Made by a program: the position numbers and the translations under genes
Notes under the pieces: generated by a model
Databases searched by the model: none
Told to the model about the DNA's origin: nothing
The model's input: the letters and a program-made list of their open reading frames with translations, nothing else
Shown here: positions 46,438 through 56,561 of the stretch, piece after piece
Layout of the letters: the number at the start of each line of letters is the position of its first letter
Numbering within the stretch: the stretch's first letter is position 1
Origin: Pseudomonas sp. MWU13-2105
GTDB taxonomy: Bacteria > Pseudomonadota > Gammaproteobacteria > Pseudomonadales > Pseudomonadaceae
DNA: 64,000 nt
Reading direction: 5' to 3'
Assembly (NCBI RefSeq): GCF_023242315.1
Contig: NZ_JALLIY010000023.1
Coordinates: 1-64,000, forward strand

Positions 46438-47559
46438 GTGAAGCACAGCAAGGCAACAAGCATTCTGCTGGCGGTTCTGGTACTGGGGCTTCTGACGGGG
46501 GGCTGGGCGCTTTATCACCGTTCGAACAAGCCCAAGGGCAAGCCGCCCGCGCCGGGCGATCCGGTGACGGCCGTCGCTGTCAAATTGCTGGATGTGCCGG
46601 TGTATATCGATGCCCTGGGCACGGTGACGCCGACCCGCAGCGTGACCGTGGTCAGCCAGGTCTCCGGCATTCTTTCCTCGGTGGACTTCAAGGAAGGCCA
46701 GCGCGTCGGCAAGGGCCAGGTGGTGGCGCGCATCGATGACCGCGCGCTCAAGGCCCAATTGGCCCAGGCCAAGGGCGTGCTGGCCCATGACCAGGCGGTG
46801 CTGGTCAATGCCCAGCGCGACCTGGCGCGCTTTCGCGAATTGATCAAGGTCGGCTCGGTCAGCCAGCAAACCCTCGATACCCAGGTTGCCACGGTGCAGG
46901 AGCAAGTGGGGACAGTGGCGGCGGATGACGGTGCGGTGCAGAACCTGCAAGTGCAGGTGAGTTACTGCACCATCATCTCGCCGGTCGATGGCGTCGTCGG
47001 CCTGCGCCTGGTGGACCCCGGCAACTTTGTCGCTGCAGGCAGCACCACGGGCATCGCGGTGATCACCCAGATGAACCCGGCCACGGTGGTCTTCGCGGTA
47101 CCCGAGGATGATCTGGGCGCCATCGACCAGGCCATGGCCAAGGGCAAGGTCGATGTCCTGGCCTACGACCGTAACAAACACAACCTGCTGGCCAGCGGAA
47201 CCCTGCTGGCCCTGGACAACCAGGTCGACACCGCCACCGGCACGGTGCGGGTCAAGGCGCAATTCAACGACAGCGGTAACGCGTTGTTCCCCAATCAGTT
47301 CGTCAATGCCCGGCTCAAGGCCGACACCCTGCAGCAGGTCGCGGTGGTGCCGACCCTGGCGATCCAGCACGGTAGCAAGGGCGATTTCGTCTTTGTGGTG
47401 CAAGGCAGCACGGCCAGCCTGCGCACGATCAAGAGCGGCCCGATCAGTGGCGACCTGACGGCGGTGCTGGAAGAGGGCGTGAAAGTCGGTGAGCAGGTGA
47501 TTACCGAAGGGGCCGACAAACTGGACAACGGCTCGGCGGTCAAAGTGGTCAGCCAGTGA
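46438..47559 (+). CDS. muxA: RND efflux periplasmic adaptor MuxA
   Basis: 373 residues. It has one N-terminal membrane helix (SILLAVLVLGLLTGGWALY), a lipoyl/barrel-sandwich pair (QVSGILSSVDFKEGQRVGKG and SPVDGVVGLRLVDPGNFV) around a coiled-coil hairpin, and a C-terminal beta-barrel part. It is MdtA-like and heads the four-gene order adaptor, pump, pump, outer-membrane channel typical of muxABC-opmB. It starts at GTG with GGGGA about 6 nt upstream. It links the inner-membrane pumps to OpmB. Confidence 0.9.
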   Translation: MKHSKATSILLAVLVLGLLTGGWALYHRSNKPKGKPPAPGDPVTAVAVKLLDVPVYIDALGTVTPTRSVTVVSQVSGILSSVDFKEGQRVGKGQVVARIDDRALKAQLAQAKGVLAHDQAVLVNAQRDLARFRELIKVGSVSQQTLDTQVATVQEQVGTVAADDGAVQNLQVQVSYCTIISPVDGVVGLRLVDPGNFVAAGSTTGIAVITQMNPATVVFAVPEDDLGAIDQAMAKGKVDVLAYDRNKHNLLASGTLLALDNQVDTATGTVRVKAQFNDSGNALFPNQFVNARLKADTLQQVAVVPTLAIQHGSKGDFVFVVQGSTASLRTIKSGPISGDLTAVLEEGVKVGEQVITEGADKLDNGSAVKVVSQ

Positions 47560-47611
47560 GTTCGGCAATGTCCCAGAAACTCCCATTGTGCCGCCCAGGT
47601 AGGCATTGCTG

Positions 47612-50600
47612 ATGAACGTCTCAAGACCCTTCATCGAGCGACCCATCGCCACCACACTGTTGATGGTCGCCATCTTCCTGCTGGGGTTGCTCGGCTATCA
47701 CTTCCTGTCGGTTTCGGCGCTGCCCGAAGTCGATTACCCGACGATCCAGGTCTTCACCCAGTACCCCGGGGCCAGCCCGGAGGTGATCAGTTCCTCGATC
47801 ACCGCGCCGCTGGAACGCCAGTTCGGCGAAATGCCCGGCCTCAAGTCGATGGGCTCCACCAGTTCCAACGGTGCGTCGGTGATCACCCTGCAATTCGACC
47901 TCGCGCTGTCGCTGGATATCGCCGAACAGGAAGTGCAGGCCTCGATCAATGCCGCCGGTACCTTCTTGCCGGCCAACCTGCCGTATCCGCCGGTCTACAG
48001 CAAGGTCAACCCGGCCGATGCGCCGGTTCTGACGCTGTCGCTGACTTCCGCGGTCTTGCCCCTGACCAGGATCGAGGACCTGGCCGATACGCGCCTGGCG
48101 CAGAAGATCTCGCAGATTTCCGGGGTCGGGCTGGTGACCATCAGCGGCGGCCAGCGCCCGGCGGTACGGATCGAGACCAACACCTCGGCGCTGAACAGCA
48201 TGGGCCTGTCCCTGGAGGATGTCCGCAGCGCCCTGGGGGCCGCCAACGTCAACCAGGCCAAGGGCAATATCGACGGTAAGTTCCAGGCGTTTTCCATCGG
48301 TGCCAATGATCAATTGCAATCGGCCGAGGAATACCGCGACCTGGTGATCGCTTACAAGAATGGCGCGCCGATCCGCCTGGCGCAGATCGCCACCTCGATC
48401 CAGGGCGCGGAAAACCCACGGCAGGCGGCCTGGACCAACGACACGCCATCGATCGTGCTGAATATCCAGCGCCAGCCAGGAGCGAACGTGATCCAGGTGG
48501 TCGACCGGGTCCAGCAACTGTTGCCCAAATTGCGCGCCAGCCTGCCGGGAACCCTCAAGGTCAGTGTGTTGACCGACCGCACCCAGACCATTCGCGCCTC
48601 GGTGACCGACGTCCAGTACGAGCTGGGGGTCGCGATACTGCTGGTGGTACTGGTGATCTTCCTGTTCCTGCGCAATATCCCGGCTACGGTGATTCCGGCC
48701 GTCACCGTGCCCTTGACCCTGATCGGCACCCTGGCCGTGGCTTATGTGCTGGGGTTCTCCCTGAACAACCTGACGCTGATGGCGCTGACCATTGCCATCG
48801 GTTTTGTGGTCGATGACGCCATCGTCATGATTGAAAACATCACCCGTTACCTGGAAGCGGGCGATACGCCCTTGCAGGCCGCGCTCAAGGGCTCGGCACA
48901 GATCGGTTTCACCATCATCTCGCTGTCGGTGGCGCTGATCGCGGTGATGATCCCGCTGCTGTTCATGGGCGATGTGGTCGGCCGGCTGTTTCGCGAGTTC
49001 GCCATGACGGTAGCGGTGACCATCGTGATTTCCGCGGTGATTTCCCTGACCCTGACACCGATGATGTGCTCGCGCATGCTGCGCAACCACTCCGGCGAGC
49101 GCCGTCCGGACTTTTTCGACCGGATCAACGGCTACTACGTGCGTGGCCTGGACTGGGTGTTGCTGCACCGTACCCTGACCCTGATTTCCATCGTCTTCAC
49201 CGCGCTGCTGACCCTGCTCATCATCGTGATCATGCCCAAGGGCTTTTTCCCCGAACAGGATACCGGCTTGATCCAGGGGATCTCCCAGGGTTCGCCCAGC
49301 GTGTCGTTCCAGCAGATGGAGCGGCAACAGCAGAAGCTCGCCGCGCGGATTCTCAAGGACCCGGCGGTGGCCAGCCTGTCGTCCTTCGTCGGCATCGACC
49401 AGACCAACCCGACCATCAACCAGGGCAACCTGCTGATCAATCTCAAGGAGCGCGGCCAGCGCGACAGCGCCGCGCTGGTGATTCGCCGGCTGTCGGACGC
49501 CAATGCCGATGATTCCGGGGTGCGCCTGTATCTGCACAGCGTGCAGGACCTGACCCTCGACGCGACGATCGCGACCACCAGCTACCGCCTCGGCTTGCAG
49601 GCCACCGACCCGCAGGTCCTGGAGGAGTGGACCGCCAAGCTGCTTTCGGCCATCGCCAAGGATCCGATGTTCAGCGACGTGCAAAGCCAGGCGATGCAGT
49701 TCGGCAATCAGATCCAGATCAATATCGATCGCGCCACGGCCTCCCGCCTGGGCGTCACGCCCCAGGCCATCGATAATGTGCTGTACGACGCCTTTGGCCA
49801 GCGCCAGGTATCGACCATCTACACCCAGCTCAACCAGTATCACGTGGTGATGGCCAGCGACCGGCCACCGCGCAATATCGCCGACCTGCTGACCGGCCTG
49901 TATGTCGCCACCAGCAGCGGGGTCGTGGCGCCCCTGGCGAGCATGGCCACCCAGCAGGTGATTCGCAGCCCCATCACCCTCAACCGGTTGGGCCAGTTCC
50001 CCTATGCCGACATCTCCTTCAACCTGGCGCCCGGCCAGACCCTGGGCGCCGCCGTGACGCGCCTGGATCAGATAGAAAAAGACCTCGGCCTGCCCTTGAC
50101 GGTACAGGCCAACCTGGAAGGCGCCGCCGCGACCTTCCAGTCCTCGCTGGCGAACCAGGTCTTCCTGGTGGTGGCGGCGATTGTCGTGGTCTACCTGATG
50201 CTCGGGATTCTCTACGAGAGCTTCGTGCACCCGGTGACCATCCTCTCGACCCTGCTCTCAGCGGCCCTCGGCGCCTTGCTGGCGTTGCAGGTCACCGGCA
50301 CCCAGTTCGACATCATCGGCCTGATCGGCATCGTGCTGTTGATCGGGATCGTCATGAAGAACGGCATCATGATGGTCGACTTCGCCCTGGAGTTGCAGCG
50401 CAAGGACGGGCTCGACCCGGTGGCGGCGATTCGCAAGGCGGCGGAACTGCGCTTCCGACCGATCCTGATGACCTCCATGGCTTCGCTGTTCGGCGCGGTG
50501 CCGCTGGCCCTGGGCACCGGCATCGGTTCGGAGCTGCGCCATCCGCTGGGTATCGCGATCATCGGCGGGTTGCTGCTCAGCCAGTTGCTGACGCTGTTTT

Positions 50601-50677
50601 CCACGCCGGTGATTTTCCTGGCGATGAACCAACTGGAACGGCGCTTCGGCAAGCGGCAAGCCGAGACCGGGGGCTGA
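47612..50677 (+). CDS. muxB: RND efflux pump subunit MuxB
   Basis: 1021 residues, RND inner-membrane transporter of the MdtB type with twelve helices and two large periplasmic loops. The proton-relay Asp pair is in GFVVDDAIVMIENI (TM4, about 400). MuxB and MuxC form a mixed pump exporting drugs such as novobiocin, macrolides and some beta-lactams in P. aeruginosa. The ATG at 47612 (MNVSRPFIERP) is preferred over a TTG two codons upstream. The next gene begins 4 bp after its stop. Confidence 0.92.
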   Translation: MNVSRPFIERPIATTLLMVAIFLLGLLGYHFLSVSALPEVDYPTIQVFTQYPGASPEVISSSITAPLERQFGEMPGLKSMGSTSSNGASVITLQFDLALSLDIAEQEVQASINAAGTFLPANLPYPPVYSKVNPADAPVLTLSLTSAVLPLTRIEDLADTRLAQKISQISGVGLVTISGGQRPAVRIETNTSALNSMGLSLEDVRSALGAANVNQAKGNIDGKFQAFSIGANDQLQSAEEYRDLVIAYKNGAPIRLAQIATSIQGAENPRQAAWTNDTPSIVLNIQRQPGANVIQVVDRVQQLLPKLRASLPGTLKVSVLTDRTQTIRASVTDVQYELGVAILLVVLVIFLFLRNIPATVIPAVTVPLTLIGTLAVAYVLGFSLNNLTLMALTIAIGFVVDDAIVMIENITRYLEAGDTPLQAALKGSAQIGFTIISLSVALIAVMIPLLFMGDVVGRLFREFAMTVAVTIVISAVISLTLTPMMCSRMLRNHSGERRPDFFDRINGYYVRGLDWVLLHRTLTLISIVFTALLTLLIIVIMPKGFFPEQDTGLIQGISQGSPSVSFQQMERQQQKLAARILKDPAVASLSSFVGIDQTNPTINQGNLLINLKERGQRDSAALVIRRLSDANADDSGVRLYLHSVQDLTLDATIATTSYRLGLQATDPQVLEEWTAKLLSAIAKDPMFSDVQSQAMQFGNQIQINIDRATASRLGVTPQAIDNVLYDAFGQRQVSTIYTQLNQYHVVMASDRPPRNIADLLTGLYVATSSGVVAPLASMATQQVIRSPITLNRLGQFPYADISFNLAPGQTLGAAVTRLDQIEKDLGLPLTVQANLEGAAATFQSSLANQVFLVVAAIVVVYLMLGILYESFVHPVTILSTLLSAALGALLALQVTGTQFDIIGLIGIVLLIGIVMKNGIMMVDFALELQRKDGLDPVAAIRKAAELRFRPILMTSMASLFGAVPLALGTGIGSELRHPLGIAIIGGLLLSQLLTLFSTPVIFLAMNQLERRFGKRQAETGG

Positions 50678-50681
50678 TGCC

Positions 50682-53600
50682 ATGAACATCAGCGCGCCGT
50701 TCATCCAACGCCCGATTGCAACCCTCCTGCTGGCGGTCGGCCTGGCCCTGTTCGGTTGGCTGGCCTTCCTGTTGTTGCCGGTGGCGCCGTTGCCGCAAGT
50801 GGACTTCCCGACCATCAGCGTGCGCGCCTCGCTGCCGGGCGCCGATCCGGAAACCGTCGCCACCTCGGTGGCCACGCCGTTGGAACGGCAGTTCGGGCAG
50901 ATCGCCGGGGTGACCCAGATGACTTCGTCGAGCAACCTGGGCTCGACCCGCATCAACCTGCAATTCGACCTGAGCCGCAATATCGATGGCGCCGCCCGCG
51001 ACGTCCAGGCCGCCATCAACGCCGCCCGCAGCAGCCTGCCCAGCGATCTGTCGGGTAATCCGACCTACCGCAAGGTCAATCCGGCCGATTCGCCGATCAT
51101 GATCATCAGCCTGACTTCCGACAGTGCCACGCCCGGGCAAATGTATGACGTGGCCTCGACCTTGCTCGAGCAGAAATTGCTGCAAACCAGCGGGGTCGGC
51201 GACGTCACCGTCGGTGGCGGTGCGCTGCCGGCGGTGCGCATCGAACTCAATCCGGATCGGCTCAACCACTACGGCGTCAGCCTGGAGCAGGTGCGCGCGG
51301 TGATCACCGCCTCGAACGCCAACCTGCCCAAGGGCGCGCTGTCCATCGACAACCTGTCCTACGGGATCGGCGCCAACGACATGCTGTTCAAGCCCGAGGA
51401 CTACGCGCCGCTGGTGGTCAAGCAAAGCAACGGCGATGTGGTGCATATCTCCGACCTGGGCTATGTCCGCGAGGATGTCGAGGACCTGCGCAACTTCGGC
51501 CTGTCCAACGGCCGGCCGGCGGTGCTGCTGGTGGTGTTCAAGCAGCCGGGGGCCAACGTCATCGAGACGGTGGATGCGGTCAAGGCTTCGCTGCCGTTCC
51601 TGCAAAGCTCGATCCCGGCTTCGATCAAGCTCAATATCCTGCTGGATCGCACCACCACCATCCGCGCCTCGTTGCGCGATGTGGAAATCAGCCTGCTGGC
51701 CTCGATTCTCCTGGTGACCCTGGTGACCTTCGGTTTCTTCCGCGACTGGCGCAGCACCCTGGTGCCGGCGGTGGTCGTGCCGCTGTCGCTGCTCGGCACC
51801 TTTGGCGCCATGTATTTCCTCGGTTTCAGCCTGAACAACCTGTCGCTGATGGCGCTGACCATTTCCACCGGCTTCGTGGTCGACGATGCCATCGTCATCG
51901 TGGAAAACATCATGCGCCACCTGGAGCGCGGCGAAACCCGAGTACAAGCGGCGCTGGCCGGGGCGCGGGAGGTCGGCTTCACGGTGTTGAGCATCAGTGT
52001 GTCGCTGATCGCGGTGTTTATTCCGTTGCTGATGATGGGCGGTATAGTCGGGCGCCTGTTTCGCGAATTTTCCATCACACTGTCGGTGGCGATCCTGATT
52101 TCGATGCTGATCTCCCTGACCGTGACACCAATGCTCTCCAGCATCCTGCTGCGCCCGAGCCAGGTGACGGGCTCGGAGCACGAGTATCCGGATTCGCGCT
52201 TCCATCGCTTCTATGACCGGACCCTGGGCTGGGTCGTCGATCATTCGGCGCTGATGGGGCTGCTGACCGTGCTGGTCATCGTGCTCGCCGCCGTGCTCTA
52301 TGTGCTGGTGCCCAAGGGCTTCTTTCCCCAGGAGGACACCGGACGGCTGCAGGGCAGCATCATCGCGCCGCAGAGCATTTCCTATGCGGCGATGCAGGAG
52401 GCGTTCAGCAAGATTAACCAGACCGTGTCGAAGAACCCGAATGTGCAGACCGTCGGTGGCTTTATCGGGGGGGGCGGCGGGGGTGGCGGGGCGATCAACA
52501 GCGGCCAGATGTTTATTGCCCTCAAGCCGGTCGGCGAGCGCAAGGACCGCGCCGACCAGGTGATCGCCCAGGTGCGCAAGGCCCTCGGTGACCTGCCGGG
52601 GACCCGGCTGTACTTGCAATCGGCCCAGGACATCAGCGTCGGCGGCCGGCAGAGCGGGGCGCAATACCAGTACACCCTGACCGCCGATGACCAGGCCAGC
52701 CTGGATGAGTGGGTGCCCAAGGTCGTGGCCGTGCTGCATACCCTGGCGCAACTGACCGATATCAACACCGACCAGCAGGACAACAGCCTGCTGGCGAATA
52801 TCAGCATCAATCGCGATACCGCCGCCCGCCTCGGGGTCAATATCGGCAATATCGACCAGACCCTCTACGACGCCTTTGGCCAGCGCCAGGTCTCGACCAT
52901 CTACAAGTCGGCCAACCAGTACCATGTGGTGATGGAAGTGGCGCCGCCGTACTGGACCGATCCGCAGACCCTCAAGTCGATCTATGTCCCCACCGGGCCC
53001 CAGGCCTCCAGCCAGGCCGCAGTCGCCGCAACGCTGCCGGCGACCGCACCGAAGCTGGTGCCGCTGGCGGCTTTGTCGGATACCGGGATCCAGCGCACGG
53101 CGATTTCCATTGCCCACCAGGGCACCTTTCCGGCGGTGACGGCCTCGTTCAACCTGGCTCCGGGCGTCTCCATCGGCCAGGCCACGACGCTGGTGGAAAA
53201 CGCCGTGGCGCAGTTGCGCATGCCGGCCAGCGTGGTCGGGCAATTCGCCGGCACGGCCCAGGTGTTCCAGTCGTCGGTGGCCAGCGAGCCGCTGCTGATC
53301 GTCGCCGCATTGCTGTCGGTGTATATCGTGCTGGGGATGCTCTACGAGAATCTGATGCATCCGTTGACCATCCTCTCGACCTTGCCCTCGGCCGGTGTCG
53401 GCGCCCTGATCGCCTTGCTGCTGACCGGCACCGAACTGTCGATCATCGCCCTGGTGGGGGTGATCCTGCTGATCGGGATCGTCAAGAAGAACGCCATCAT
53501 GATGATCGATTTCGCCATTACCGAGCGGGTCCAGCACGGGCGCGGCGCCCGCGAGGCGATTCACCGCGCCTGCCTGATCCGCTTCCGGCCGATCATGATG

Positions 53601-53801
53601 ACCACCCTGGCGGCCATTCTCGGGGCCTTGCCGCTGGTCCTGGGCAGTGGCTACGGTTCGGAATTGCGCCGTCCGCTGGGGATTTCCATTATCGGCGGGT
53701 TGCTGCTCAGCCAATTGCTGACGCTCTACACCACGCCGGTTATCTATCTGTGGCTGGACAGCGCTTCCGAGCGGCTGCGTCGGCGCGGCAAGGAGTCTTG
53801 A
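50682..53801 (+). CDS. muxC: RND efflux pump subunit MuxC
   Basis: 1039 residues, a second RND transporter like MdtC. It starts MNISAPFIQRPIATLLLAVG and carries the Asp pair in GFVVDDAIVIVENIM. A Gly-rich insertion (GGFIGGGGGGGGAINSG, encoded near 52455-52500) lies in the second periplasmic loop. It is needed with MuxB for one heteromeric pump. It begins 4 bp after muxB and ends 2 bp before opmB. Confidence 0.92.
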   Translation: MNISAPFIQRPIATLLLAVGLALFGWLAFLLLPVAPLPQVDFPTISVRASLPGADPETVATSVATPLERQFGQIAGVTQMTSSSNLGSTRINLQFDLSRNIDGAARDVQAAINAARSSLPSDLSGNPTYRKVNPADSPIMIISLTSDSATPGQMYDVASTLLEQKLLQTSGVGDVTVGGGALPAVRIELNPDRLNHYGVSLEQVRAVITASNANLPKGALSIDNLSYGIGANDMLFKPEDYAPLVVKQSNGDVVHISDLGYVREDVEDLRNFGLSNGRPAVLLVVFKQPGANVIETVDAVKASLPFLQSSIPASIKLNILLDRTTTIRASLRDVEISLLASILLVTLVTFGFFRDWRSTLVPAVVVPLSLLGTFGAMYFLGFSLNNLSLMALTISTGFVVDDAIVIVENIMRHLERGETRVQAALAGAREVGFTVLSISVSLIAVFIPLLMMGGIVGRLFREFSITLSVAILISMLISLTVTPMLSSILLRPSQVTGSEHEYPDSRFHRFYDRTLGWVVDHSALMGLLTVLVIVLAAVLYVLVPKGFFPQEDTGRLQGSIIAPQSISYAAMQEAFSKINQTVSKNPNVQTVGGFIGGGGGGGGAINSGQMFIALKPVGERKDRADQVIAQVRKALGDLPGTRLYLQSAQDISVGGRQSGAQYQYTLTADDQASLDEWVPKVVAVLHTLAQLTDINTDQQDNSLLANISINRDTAARLGVNIGNIDQTLYDAFGQRQVSTIYKSANQYHVVMEVAPPYWTDPQTLKSIYVPTGPQASSQAAVAATLPATAPKLVPLAALSDTGIQRTAISIAHQGTFPAVTASFNLAPGVSIGQATTLVENAVAQLRMPASVVGQFAGTAQVFQSSVASEPLLIVAALLSVYIVLGMLYENLMHPLTILSTLPSAGVGALIALLLTGTELSIIALVGVILLIGIVKKNAIMMIDFAITERVQHGRGAREAIHRACLIRFRPIMMTTLAAILGALPLVLGSGYGSELRRPLGISIIGGLLLSQLLTLYTTPVIYLWLDSASERLRRRGKES

Positions 53802-53803
53802 AC

Positions 53804-55237
53804 ATGATGACGGGTCGACGCGCCCCTTACCTGGTCCTGATGCTCAGCCTGGGCATCAGCGGTTGCATGGTCGGACCGGATTACCGGAAACCGACGCTCG
53901 AACTGCCGCAGACCTTCAAGGAAGGCGCGCAATGGCAGCGGGCGGTCGCCAATCCCCAAGGCGCGCTGGACAGCCAATGGTGGCTGGAATACCACGATCC
54001 GATCCTCAACGGCCTGATGCTTCGCGCGGCCACGGCCAACCAATCGATTGTCGCCGCCGAGGCGGCTTACCGCCTGGCCCAGGCGCAAGTCGCCGCGAGC
54101 CGGGCCGGGCTCTGGCCGACAGTGACCGCCGGACTGTCCGGTTCCCGCGGGGTCGGCAGGAGCGGCAGTACGACAAGCACCTCGAATGGTTCGGTCGAGA
54201 AAAGTGTCAGCGCCACCCTCGGTGCCAGTTGGGAACCGGACCTGTGGGGCCTGGTACGCCGTGGCATCGAGTCGAGCCAGGCCTCGGCCCAGGCCTCCGA
54301 TGCGTTGTTGGCCGGCGTCCGCCTGTCCATCGGCGGCAGTGTCGCCAGTAATTACTTCGGCATCCGCCAATTGGATATGGATATCCGCTTGCTGGAGCAA
54401 CAGCAGCGCATCAACCAGCAACTGCTGGACATGATCCAGACCGAATACACCCAGGGTACTGCGTCCAACGACCAACTGCTGGTGGCCCAGGACGAGTTGA
54501 CCAGCGTGGTGGCCGCCTTGCAGACCTCGCAGCGTTCGCGCGAGCAGTTCGAGCATGCCCTGGCGGTGTTGGTGGGGGTGGCCCCGGCGCAGTTCAGCCT
54601 GGCACCGCTCGACAGCTTTGCCTTCAAGCTGCCGGCCACCCCTTTGAACCTGCCGTCCGGGCTGTTGCAACGGCGTCCTGACGTGGTCGCCGCCGAGCGC
54701 TCGGTGGCCGCGGCCAATGCGAAAATCGGCGTCACCGAGGCGGCGTTCTATCCCAATCTCGACCTGACGGCCCAGGTCGGTTACACGGGCAGCGCCCTGG
54801 GCGGCCTGTTCTCATTGCCGAATCGGATCTGGAGTGTCGGCCCGGCACTGGCCGAAACCCTGTTCGACGGTGGTGCGCGCACGTCGGCGGTCAAGGCGGC
54901 CGAGGCCAGCTATGACGAGGAGGTCGCGAACTATCGCGGCACGGTGCTCGGTGCCTTGCAGAACGTGGAAGACAACCTCTCGGCGCTCAATCACCTGCAG
55001 ACCCAGGCCCAGGCCTACCAGCAGATCTACCAGCGCAACCAGCAACTGTTCGGCAGCCAGCAGGCCCAGCAGAAAGCCGGTACGGTCAGCCGGCAAAGTG
55101 TGCTGACCCAGCAACTGATCCTGTTGCAGACCGAGCAGATCCTGCGTGACACCCAGGGTCAACTGACCCAGGGCGCTGTCGCTTTGGTCCAGAGCCTTGG
55201 CGGCGGCTGGCAGGAGGAGCCTTTGACTAGCAAGTGA
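53804..55237 (+). CDS. opmB: outer-membrane efflux channel OpmB (NodT family)
   Basis: About 477 residues. A lipoprotein signal ends LSLGISGC, so it is lipid-anchored like OprM. Two TolC-type repeats of helices and beta-strands follow (AAEAAYRLAQAQVAASRAGL, PNLDLTAQVGYTGS). AAGGAG lies 8 nt before the first of two adjacent ATGs. As last gene of muxABC-opmB it supplies the exit duct. An open frame reaching far upstream in the same phase is only a shadow of muxC. Confidence 0.92.
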   Translation: MMTGRRAPYLVLMLSLGISGCMVGPDYRKPTLELPQTFKEGAQWQRAVANPQGALDSQWWLEYHDPILNGLMLRAATANQSIVAAEAAYRLAQAQVAASRAGLWPTVTAGLSGSRGVGRSGSTTSTSNGSVEKSVSATLGASWEPDLWGLVRRGIESSQASAQASDALLAGVRLSIGGSVASNYFGIRQLDMDIRLLEQQQRINQQLLDMIQTEYTQGTASNDQLLVAQDELTSVVAALQTSQRSREQFEHALAVLVGVAPAQFSLAPLDSFAFKLPATPLNLPSGLLQRRPDVVAAERSVAAANAKIGVTEAAFYPNLDLTAQVGYTGSALGGLFSLPNRIWSVGPALAETLFDGGARTSAVKAAEASYDEEVANYRGTVLGALQNVEDNLSALNHLQTQAQAYQQIYQRNQQLFGSQQAQQKAGTVSRQSVLTQQLILLQTEQILRDTQGQLTQGAVALVQSLGGGWQEEPLTSK

Positions 55238-55358
55238 CAGTGCGTGGCCTGCCGGTTTGGCGGCGACACGTTCGTTGCCGCTGGCCAGTCTCTGAAGCGC
55301 GGCGCGGTTGCGGTAATATGCCGCCCAAACAGGCCCGCCGCGTTCGATAAGGGTTCGT

Positions 55359-56561
55359 ATGTCCTTGATTTTTTCTGCCCGCCGCCTGGTTCCCCTCGGT
55401 CTGCTCCTGCTGTTCAGCGGCTGTCAGCCGGAGCCGACAGCGACCCTCGACCAACAACTCTACATCTGGCAACGCCAATGGCGCCCGGCCCATGAGCAGG
55501 CGTTGGCCCAGAGTCGGGCGGATTTCTCGACCTTGCGGGTGCTGGCCCTCCAGGCCCAGCCCAAGGCCGGATGGAGCCGGGCGCGGGTGGATCTGGCGCA
55601 ACTCGCGGCCGATGGCCGACCGGTGATCGCGGTCATTCGCCTCGACGGCCAGCTTCCGGCCCTGGACCTGGACATGGCGCGTACGCAGATCGTGAAGTTG
55701 CTGGCGGATTGGCAAGCGGGTGGTGTGATGCCCGTCGGGGTGGAAATCGACCATGACAGCGGCAGTGCACGCCTGCCTGGCTATACCGACTTCCTGGTCA
55801 AGCTGCGCGGCCGGTTGCCGCCGTCATTGAAACTGAGCATCACCGCCTTGCCGGCCTGGCTCGACAGCCCGCAGCTGCCGGCCTTGTTGCAGGCGGTCGA
55901 CAGCAGCGTGTTGCAGGTGCATGCGGTGAACAACCCGAGGCTTGGCCTGTTCAACCCCGCGCAAGCCAGGGACTGGGCCGAACGTTGGGGCCGACTCAGC
56001 GACAAACCGTTTTACCTGGCACTGCCGGCTTATGGCGTGGCGTTGCTGGCGGACGACCAGGGCGGGCCGGTGGTCGAAGGTGAAGTCGCGCTGAACCGTG
56101 GCGGCGAGCGCCGCGAACTGTTGGCCGATCCGCAGCAACTGGCAACCCTGGCCCGGCAACTGCGGGCCAAGCCGCCGGCGCATCTGGCCGGGCTGATCTG
56201 GTTCCGCCTGCCGCTGCCCGGCGACCGCCGCGCCTGGAGCCTGACGACCTTGCGCGCGGTGGCCCGTGGCGAGGCCCTTGCGAGTCAATGGCAGGTTGCA
56301 TTGTCGGTCCGCGAGGGCCTCTACGACATACGCCTGGAGAATCGCGGCAACCTCGACCGGCCGCTACCCGAGCGCGTGGTAGTGGACGTCGAGCAATGTG
56401 ATGGCGTCGATGGCATCAACGGCTATACCTTGCAGCAAACCTCGAAGCAGCTCATTTTTACCCGCCAGTCCAGCGCGCGTATCGCCGCTGGCGGCCAACG
56501 CGCGCTCGGTTGGGCGCGCTGTACCCGAATCGATCAAGGAGCGTGGAATGTCTACCCGTAA
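55359..56561 (+). CDS. DUF3142 lipoprotein
   Basis: 400 residues. The lipobox LLLLFSGC predicts a lipoprotein with Cys about 22. The body, with VIAVIRLDGQLPALD and VGVEIDHDSGSARLPGYTDFL, fits the DUF3142 family, which has a TIM-barrel-like glycosidase look but no proven activity. Its stop overlaps the next gene by 14 bp, so the two are co-translated and probably act together at the envelope. Confidence 0.8.
   Translation: MSLIFSARRLVPLGLLLLFSGCQPEPTATLDQQLYIWQRQWRPAHEQALAQSRADFSTLRVLALQAQPKAGWSRARVDLAQLAADGRPVIAVIRLDGQLPALDLDMARTQIVKLLADWQAGGVMPVGVEIDHDSGSARLPGYTDFLVKLRGRLPPSLKLSITALPAWLDSPQLPALLQAVDSSVLQVHAVNNPRLGLFNPAQARDWAERWGRLSDKPFYLALPAYGVALLADDQGGPVVEGEVALNRGGERRELLADPQQLATLARQLRAKPPAHLAGLIWFRLPLPGDRRAWSLTTLRAVARGEALASQWQVALSVREGLYDIRLENRGNLDRPLPERVVVDVEQCDGVDGINGYTLQQTSKQLIFTRQSSARIAAGGQRALGWARCTRIDQGAWNVYP

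Noticed and set aside
47621..50230. Long open frame of 869 codons on the minus strand across muxB
   Set aside because: It is antisense to a complete RND pump gene, is full of His/Gln/Arg/Gly runs from complementing GC-rich codons, and has no family motif.
50577..53714. Open frame of 1045 codons antisense to muxC
   Set aside because: Same cause: a GC-rich shadow of the pump gene, with low-complexity composition and no ribosome site.
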